In this document: positions 6,573 through 9,509 of the stretch, in pieces
Layout of the letters: every line of letters starts with the position of its first letter
How positions within the stretch are numbered: position 1 is the first letter of the stretch
From: VGSZ01 sp044349155
GTDB lineage: Bacteria > Myxococcota > UBA727 > VGSZ01
Assembly (NCBI GenBank): GCA_044349155.1
Contig: JBIKRQ010000244.1
Span: forward strand, 1-9,509
Reading direction: 5' to 3'
Length of the DNA: 9,509 nucleotides
Notes under the pieces: model-generated
What the model was told of the DNA's origin: nothing
The model's input: the letters and a program-made list of their open reading frames with translations, nothing else
Database searches by the model: none
Translations under genes and position numbers: made by a program

Positions 6573-8648
6573 ATGGTGGCGGTGGAGTCGACGGAAAACG
6601 AGCTGCCCACAGGCACGCAGGTTCTGCGGCGCTACTCCGTCGTCGGCAAGCTGGCGCAAGGCGGCATGGCCGAGGTCTACCTCGCGCGTCAGGTGGGGCC
6701 GGCGGGCTACCAAAAGCTCGTCGTCATCAAGCGGGTGCGCCCCCACCTCGCCAACGACGAAGACTTCGTCGGCATGTTCGTCAACGAGGCCCGCCTCGCG
6801 GCCATGATCAACCACCCCAACGTGGTGCAGATCTTCGACCTCGGCGACGAACCCCGTCCCAAAGCACAAGGCGGCGGCCAGGACTGGTTTCTGGCGATGG
6901 AGTACCTCGACGGCCGCGACATGCTGCAGGTCGGTCGCGCCTGCCGCGCGCACAACAAGGCCGTCCCCTTCGACGTCACCGCCCGCATCATCGCCGACGC
7001 CTGCGCCGGCCTCGACTACGCCCACGGCCTCAAGTCCCCCGACGGCAAAAGCCTCGACCTCGTGCACCGCGACATGTCGCCCGAAAACGTGCTCATCACG
7101 TTCGAGGGTCAGGTCAAGGTCGTCGACTTCGGCATCGCCAAGGCCAGCGACAACCTCATCAAAACCCAGGCGGGGCAGATCAAGGGCAAGCTCGGCTACG
7201 TCGCCCCCGAGGCCATCCTCGGCAAGCCCGTCGATGCCCGCGCCGACGTCTTCGCCATCGGCGCCACGCTCTACCTGTTTTTGTCGGGGCGGCCGGCCTT
7301 CACGGGTACGAACCCGATGGAGATCTTCGAGCGCAGCCTCAAGCCGCCCACGCCGCCGCGCGAGGTGAACTCCCGCGTCCCCGAGGCTCTCGACGCCATC
7401 TGCATGAAGGCGTTGGCCCAGGATCGCGAGAAGCGCTACCGCAGTGCTGGCGAGGTCCGCGTCGCTCTCGAGGGGTATCTGCAGTCGACGGGGCGGCCGC
7501 TTGGGCCGGCCCAGCTCAGCCAGTTCATGCGGATCTTGTTTCCGCCCGACAAAGACCCGGTGCGCCAGCGTATCGACAAGCTGTTGGCCGACGCCCCCGC
7601 CGTCGAGGTGAAGCGCTCGCCCACCCTGCCGCCGATGCAGGCGCCGCTGCCGGTGCCGGCCGCCGTCACAACCACGCCGTTGTCGAAGGCGCCCGCCCCC
7701 GTGTCGGTCGCCGAGCCGGTCTACATCGACGACGAAAAGACCAACATCGTCGCCACCACGCCCCCTGTGGACGCAACGTCGTCGCCCGACCCCGTCACGC
7801 TCAACACGAGCCGTCCGCCGGCCAGCCGCACGGCAGGTCCAGCGCACCTGCGCTCGATGGGCGTGCCCGACGTGTCCATGCCCACGGGTTCGGTATCGGT
7901 GTCGGTGCCACCGCCGTCGCGTCCTGCGCCAGCGACGTCCGACATGACCTTCGACGACCTGCAGCTGCGCACCATCCCCGGCGAAGCGTCGCCGCCGGTT
8001 GGCAAGGCGAAAGCCCCGGTCGCTTCAATTGAGATCGACGACGACGACCTTGGTGACATCGACGTCGCTGGCGCCCTCGCCGAAAGCGACGAGCTCGACA
8101 CCATCGACGTTCCAGCCCCGATGACGGTCAGCCGCACGGGCATCACGGCAGCGCGTGCCAACTCCGTCGAGGCGGTGGCCGCGGCGCTGCACGGGTTCAC
8201 CACCGACGACGTCGGCCCGCCGCCGCCGCTCGAAGCGTCGCTGCCCACCCCTCGACCACCGCGCACCGAGATCGACGAGCCGATCGTCACCGTGCCGTCG
8301 TCGCCGCCGCCAGCGTGGTCGTCGTTGCCGCCGTTGCCGTCAGCCCCGGTGGCGCCAACGCCAGGGCCTCCTGCGGCGTTTGCCCCGCCGCCCGCGTCGT
8401 TCGGCGCGCCACCAGAGCCACCGGCGCCATCGTGGTCTCCGGTGCCATCGGCCCCGCCGACGTACGTTGAGCGGGGCGGTCTGGAGCGGGGAGCTCAGGA
8501 GCGGGTGCCTACAGCCATCACAGCAGCGCCCGACCGGCCAGGCCTTGGGTTGCGCCTGGCGATGTTGGGCTTTGGGGCGCTCACGGGTTTTGCGATTGTG
8601 CTTGTAGCATTGGCGGCCACTGGCGCGCTGAGCAGAATCATCCAGTAG
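6573..8648 (+). CDS. Tail-anchored Hanks-type Ser/Thr protein kinase
   Basis: This 691-residue protein has an N-terminal kinase domain (about 20-303). It shows the glycine loop GKLAQGGMAEVYLA (25-38), catalytic Lys53, alpha-C Glu72, HRD at 165-167, DFG at 185-187 and APE at 211-213. The catalytic loop reads HRDMSPEN: the Lys usual two places after Asp is Ser, a form common in myxobacterial kinases and thought to be active. Residues about 340-656 are a Pro/Ser/Thr-rich, low-complexity linker with an acidic patch (around 490-512). A single hydrophobic segment (about 662-686) ends five residues from the C-terminus. The topology is therefore cytoplasmic kinase plus membrane tail, with no extracytoplasmic sensor, unlike PASTA or WD40 kinases. 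The start is set by GAAGGA 6 nt upstream and by the family N-terminus. It diverges from accC and the FHA/CNBD genes and ends at its own terminator. The FHA protein at 4340-4885 is a plausible partner. Confidence 0.95.
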   Translation: MVAVESTENELPTGTQVLRRYSVVGKLAQGGMAEVYLARQVGPAGYQKLVVIKRVRPHLANDEDFVGMFVNEARLAAMINHPNVVQIFDLGDEPRPKAQGGGQDWFLAMEYLDGRDMLQVGRACRAHNKAVPFDVTARIIADACAGLDYAHGLKSPDGKSLDLVHRDMSPENVLITFEGQVKVVDFGIAKASDNLIKTQAGQIKGKLGYVAPEAILGKPVDARADVFAIGATLYLFLSGRPAFTGTNPMEIFERSLKPPTPPREVNSRVPEALDAICMKALAQDREKRYRSAGEVRVALEGYLQSTGRPLGPAQLSQFMRILFPPDKDPVRQRIDKLLADAPAVEVKRSPTLPPMQAPLPVPAAVTTTPLSKAPAPVSVAEPVYIDDEKTNIVATTPPVDATSSPDPVTLNTSRPPASRTAGPAHLRSMGVPDVSMPTGSVSVSVPPPSRPAPATSDMTFDDLQLRTIPGEASPPVGKAKAPVASIEIDDDDLGDIDVAGALAESDELDTIDVPAPMTVSRTGITAARANSVEAVAAALHGFTTDDVGPPPPLEASLPTPRPPRTEIDEPIVTVPSSPPPAWSSLPPLPSAPVAPTPGPPAAFAPPPASFGAPPEPPAPSWSPVPSAPPTYVERGGLERGAQERVPTAITAAPDRPGLGLRLAMLGFGALTGFAIVLVALAATGALSRIIQ

Positions 8649-8674
8649 AACGACCGTCCGTCGGCAGATTTATG

Positions 8675-8710
8675 TGCTGCGATTCAGCGCTGCTGGATCG
8701 CGGCATTTTT
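8675..8710 (+). terminator. Rho-independent terminator of the kinase gene
   Basis: Starting 26 nt past the kinase stop, TGCTGCGAT (8675-8683) pairs with ATCGCGGCA (8697-8705) with one wobble. The stem continues through a T-G pair and CAGC/GCTG to a 3-nt loop, making about 14 bp. TTTTT (8706-8710) then GTTG follows directly. This is a textbook intrinsic terminator and argues against any gene crossing this point. Confidence 0.9.
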
Positions 8711-8820
8711 GTTGTGCAGGCCGAACAGAGCCGCCGCCGCGCCACGCCGAAGCCGGTTGACGAATGCGCCTTCGTCTGTCGGTCGGTGGGCCTCGTTTCG
8801 GCGATCGCACGACGTCACGA

Positions 8821-8834
8821 GATCACCGATCACC
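8821..8834. repeat. Tandem heptamer GATCACC x2
   Basis: Two exact adjacent copies in the intergenic region. Their arms are partly complementary to GGTGACG at 8848-8854. No function is assigned. Confidence 0.45.
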
Positions 8835-9047
8835 TCGATGGCGCTGGGGTGACGTTTTGCGCACCGCCGCCGCTGGATTGCATCGGTGTGTCTCAACAAC
8901 GCCCCCAACGCGCCGTGTCGGATTTCTGCCCAAGATTCGGTGGGGTGCCGGCACAAGCTCCGCGGTGACGATCTGGCGATGATTTTTGCCCCGTTCGGAA
9001 ACAAATGCAGATTCAATGTGTTGGGCTACACAACCTCGCGCGCGCGC

Positions 9048-9087
9048 CACCACGATCGATCATGGTGCATCGCGGCTGACGCACCAT
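9048..9087. promoter_or_regulatory. Clustered CACCA/TGGTG inverted half-sites (possible operator)
   Basis: A 20-bp palindrome with one mismatched pair (9048-9067) has arms CACCA and TGGTG around a central GATCGATC. Its right arm, as ATGGTGC (9062-9068), also forms a perfect 7-bp inverted repeat with GCACCAT (9081-9087). The three alternating half-sites could bind a dimeric regulator or form two alternative hairpins. They lie about 260 nt before the gene at 9349. Confidence 0.4.
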
Positions 9088-9165
9088 CCGGGGCCCCCTC
9101 TAGATCCAGTGGTCCAACCCCCCGAATCCACAACGCCTTGTGTGCCCACGTCGGAAAACCACACA

Positions 9166-9175
9166 AACCGCGGTT
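9166..9175. repeat. Perfect 10-bp palindrome AACCGCGGTT
   Basis: A perfect inverted repeat without spacer. It overlaps a TTGACG (9174-9179) that resembles a -35 element, but no good -10 follows at 16-18 nt. It may be an operator or chance. Confidence 0.35.
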
Positions 9176-9235
9176 GACGGCCGGGCCACTGCCGTGGTTC
9201 AGTGCTCCTCACACCGCCACCCGTTTTTCACACCA

Positions 9236-9258
9236 CGCTGATCAAGCACTGATCGGCG
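9236..9258 (+). other. 9-bp stem-loop upstream of the last gene
   Basis: CGCTGATCA (9236-9244) pairs with TGATCGGCG (9250-9258) with one T-G wobble and a 5-nt loop. The sequence after it (CTGTTTGATT) is only weakly T-rich, so it is a poor terminator. An operator or leader structure about 90 nt before the start codon at 9349 is possible. Confidence 0.4.
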
Positions 9259-9336
9259 CTGTTTGATTCACTGTTGTGTGCGGGAGAAGACGCACCACAC
9301 CCTACAGGTGGGAGCGTTGCACGAGCGACTTGCCGC

Positions 9337-9345
9337 GGAGGAGGA
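9337..9345 (+). promoter_or_regulatory. Strong ribosome binding site of the last gene
   Basis: GGAGGAGGA lies 3 to 7 nt before the ATG at 9349, depending on the register used. This is the best Shine-Dalgarno in the window and supports a well-translated gene. Confidence 0.85.
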
Positions 9346-9348
9346 ACG

Positions 9349-9509
9349 ATGTTGGAGTCGACCGAGAGAAGAGGCGCCATGGGCCAGGCCATCAAGTCCG
9401 ACAGCGACGGAATGACCACACCTCCCATGCCGCGTGGCAAACGCGGCGCTTCGTCTGTGCTCTCGGCGAGCCCCCAGGGCGTCACGGTGCCGCGCAAGAA
9501 CACCAGCGA
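9349..9509 (+). CDS. Unrecognised protein, N-terminal fragment (runs off window)
   Basis: The first 53 codons are visible, beginning MLESTERRGAMGQ and continuing through a Ser/Pro/Gly/Arg-rich, probably disordered stretch to the window end. Nearly all codons end in G or C, as in the neighbouring true genes, and a strong GGAGGAGGA precedes the ATG, so it is real. Another in-frame Met at residue 11 lacks comparable support. There is no signal peptide, membrane segment or known domain in what is visible, and I do not recognise the family. It is separated from the kinase by a terminator and about 630 nt, so it is an independent transcription unit. Confidence 0.8.
   Translation, partial: MLESTERRGAMGQAIKSDSDGMTTPPMPRGKRGASSVLSASPQGVTVPRKNTS

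Larger units (their letters stand above)
8711..9336. other. Long intergenic region without a convincing gene
   Basis: The short open frames on both strands here lack ribosome binding sites and recognisable motifs. Some overlap the kinase terminator, and they show a less uniform base composition than the flanking genes. The visible content is structural: a tandem GATCACC pair (8821-8834), CACCA/TGGTG inverted half-sites (9048-9087), the perfect palindrome AACCGCGGTT (9166-9175) and a 9-bp hairpin (9236-9258). It may be the regulatory region of the gene at 9349, hold a small RNA, or be decayed sequence. Confidence 0.6.

Noticed and set aside
6366..7847. A 493-codon open frame on the minus strand opposite the kinase.
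   Set aside because: It mirrors the kinase domain codons, has no ribosome binding site and has a biased, low-complexity composition.
8672..8968. A possible 98-residue protein downstream of the kinase.
   Set aside because: Its start lies within the terminator region, there is no ribosome binding site and no recognisable motif.
8684..9016. A possible 110-residue minus-strand protein.
   Set aside because: There is no ribosome binding site, its 3' end lies in the kinase terminator, and its composition is unlike the neighbouring genes.
9306..9321. A sigma54-like GG-N10-GC arrangement with TTGCA upstream of the last gene.
   Set aside because: The -24 part matches only the GG, not TGGCAC, and a start site 12 nt downstream would fall just before the Shine-Dalgarno.

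Overview
The window looks like high-GC chromosomal DNA from a myxobacterium or related Myxococcota/deltaproteobacterium. This is inferred from strong G/C preference at third codon positions, a Hanks-type Ser/Thr kinase with the HRDxSPxN catalytic loop common in that group, a stand-alone MshEN (GspE/PilB N-terminal) protein, and a transporter-HEAT-CNBD fusion. No rRNA, tRNA or CRISPR array is visible, so the taxonomy is not proven.

Layout. Positions 1 to about 117 are the 3' end (domains V and VI) of a group II intron on the + strand; the rest of the intron lies upstream of the window. Next come four genes on the minus strand, in transcription order: accC-type biotin carboxylase (6356-5001), FHA-domain protein (4885-4340), a 1051-residue NTT-like membrane protein fused to HEAT repeats and a cyclic-nucleotide-binding domain (4312-1157), and an MshEN protein without an ATPase domain (1077-163). 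The last three are closely spaced (27 and 79 nt) and are probably co-transcribed. accC is separated from the FHA gene by 115 nt. A Ser/Thr kinase (6573-8648, +) is divergent from accC across a 216-nt intergenic region that holds a 16-bp imperfect palindrome. The kinase gene ends in a strong Rho-independent terminator at 8675-8710. About 630 nt without a convincing gene follow, carrying several inverted repeats. At 9349 an unrecognised gene with a very good ribosome binding site starts and runs off the window.

How the genes may work together (inference). The kinase can phosphorylate Ser/Thr, the FHA protein has the residues to read phosphothreonine, the membrane fusion carries a CNBD, and the terminal MshEN protein carries one full and one slightly altered c-di-GMP-type motif. 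The locus could therefore be a signalling cassette in which phosphorylation and nucleotide second messengers act on a nucleotide-transporter-like membrane protein. accC is a core-metabolism gene whose carboxyltransferase and biotin-carrier partners are not in this window.
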